Shown here piece by piece: positions 14,014 through 14,490 of a stretch of DNA of 14,490 bases; within the stretch, counting starts at the first letter, position 1; each line of letters begins with the position of its first letter. This DNA comes from Gammaproteobacteria bacterium (GTDB lineage Bacteria; Pseudomonadota; Gammaproteobacteria; GCA-001735895), in NCBI GenBank assembly GCA_003231795.1, contig QIJI01000052.1, forward strand, positions 1 through 14,490, in the 5' to 3' direction. Below the pieces are notes generated by a model, which searched no databases, had not been told where the DNA came from, and was given only the letters and a program-made list of their open reading frames with translations. The position numbers and the translations under genes were made by a program.

Positions 14014-14490
14014 ATGAAAACAAAACGAAATCTTCTACTGCTGCCCTGGCTGTTACTGCTTTCAGCCTGCGGAGCAATTGGCCTGGCGTATAACAACGCA
14101 CCTTCCTGGGCCAGTGGAAAAATCGACGATGCGTTTAATCTGTCTGCAAATCAACAAAAGCAACTGAACCCGCGCCTGCAAGGCTTTTTTAACTGGCATC
14201 GCAAGCAGGAATTATACCGTTACCAGGTATTTCTGGATCAGGCAGCCCGGCATACCGAAGACGGCATCTCTGCCAGCGAATTTCTCGACCTGAGTAATCA
14301 GATCGAACAAACCTGGGACCGCACAGTTGCCAAAGCCATTGAAGAGTGCAGCGATCTCGCGAACAGCCTCAGCCCCACGCAAATAAATCACTACCACTCT
14401 TTCTATCTCAAGAAATTGGAGGAATACGATGAGTACCTCGAAAAAACGCCACAACAGCGCAGCCTGTACCGGGCGCGACAGAACCTTGAT
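14014..14490 (+). CDS. DUF6279-like lipoprotein, 3' end missing
   Basis: The frame runs from the ATG at 14014 to the last base of the window without a stop (159 codons), so the C-terminus lies outside. The N-terminus is a lipoprotein signal: KTKR, a leucine-rich core and a lipobox L-S-A-C with C19 as the lipid-bearing residue. Position +2 is Gly, not Asp, so outer-membrane sorting is expected. The mature part starts with GLAYNNAPSWASGKIDDAFNL and continues with NWHRKQELYRYQVFLDQAA. This is the pattern I recall for the DUF6279 lipoproteins of Proteobacteria, alpha-helical and of unknown function. The nearest Shine-Dalgarno (AGGAG at 13994-13998) is unusually far from the ATG (15 bases), and a TACCC-G-GGGTA palindrome lies between. 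Confidence 0.75.
   Translation, partial: MKTKRNLLLLPWLLLLSACGAIGLAYNNAPSWASGKIDDAFNLSANQQKQLNPRLQGFFNWHRKQELYRYQVFLDQAARHTEDGISASEFLDLSNQIEQTWDRTVAKAIEECSDLANSLSPTQINHYHSFYLKKLEEYDEYLEKTPQQRSLYRARQNLD

Overview
The window reads as chromosomal DNA of a gammaproteobacterium of moderate GC content. The strongest evidence is the conserved order murJ-ribF-ileS-lspA-fkpB-ispH with a divergent rpsT, an arrangement known from Pseudomonas and relatives. In E. coli the cluster lacks murJ at this place. rpsT has a TTG start, as in E. coli. The MttB-family methyltransferase, the choice-of-anchor H-like exported protein and the two-domain c-di-GMP protein would fit an environmental, possibly marine, member. 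The genus cannot be named from this sequence alone.

Layout. 1-1257 (+): the 3' part of a GGDEF/EAL c-di-GMP protein whose beginning lies outside the window. 1274-2821 (-): a non-pyrrolysine MttB-family methyltransferase. It is divergent from a GcvA-like LysR regulator (2974-3879, +), and their shared promoter region holds a candidate LysR-type site. 3880-4280: a 401-base gene-free stretch whose second half is a chain of GC-rich hairpins. 4281-5324 (-): two closely spaced genes, a small secreted Tyr/His/Arg-rich protein followed by an exported protein with a C-terminal hydrophobic anchor. 5454-6068 (+): an FAH-family enzyme whose promoter suggests a leaderless mRNA. It converges on rpsT (6132-6392, -) over a shared bidirectional terminator. 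6393-6744: the rpsT/murJ divergent control region, with a near-consensus rpsT promoter and a long inverted repeat.

6745-13994 (+): a six-gene housekeeping run with gaps of at most about 19 bases. It covers lipid II flipping (MurJ), FMN/FAD synthesis (RibF), isoleucine charging (IleS), lipoprotein signal peptide removal (LspA), a peptidyl-prolyl isomerase (FkpB) and the last MEP-pathway isoprenoid step (IspH). MurJ and IspH both bear on undecaprenyl-linked cell-wall synthesis. 14014 to the window end: the 5' part of a DUF6279-like lipoprotein, running off the edge.

Most of the window is ordinary core genome. The parts worth a second look are non-coding or start-site features: the hairpin chain at 4090-4217, a mini-ORF with an ideal ribosome binding site at 5408-5441, the predicted leaderless FAH transcript, the inverted repeat with alternative pairings at 6569-6648, and the TTG start of ileS overlapped by a four-codon ORF. 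The uncharacterised secreted pair at 4281-5324 is the best candidate for unknown protein biology. I found no CRISPR array, insertion sequence, tRNA, rRNA or defence locus.
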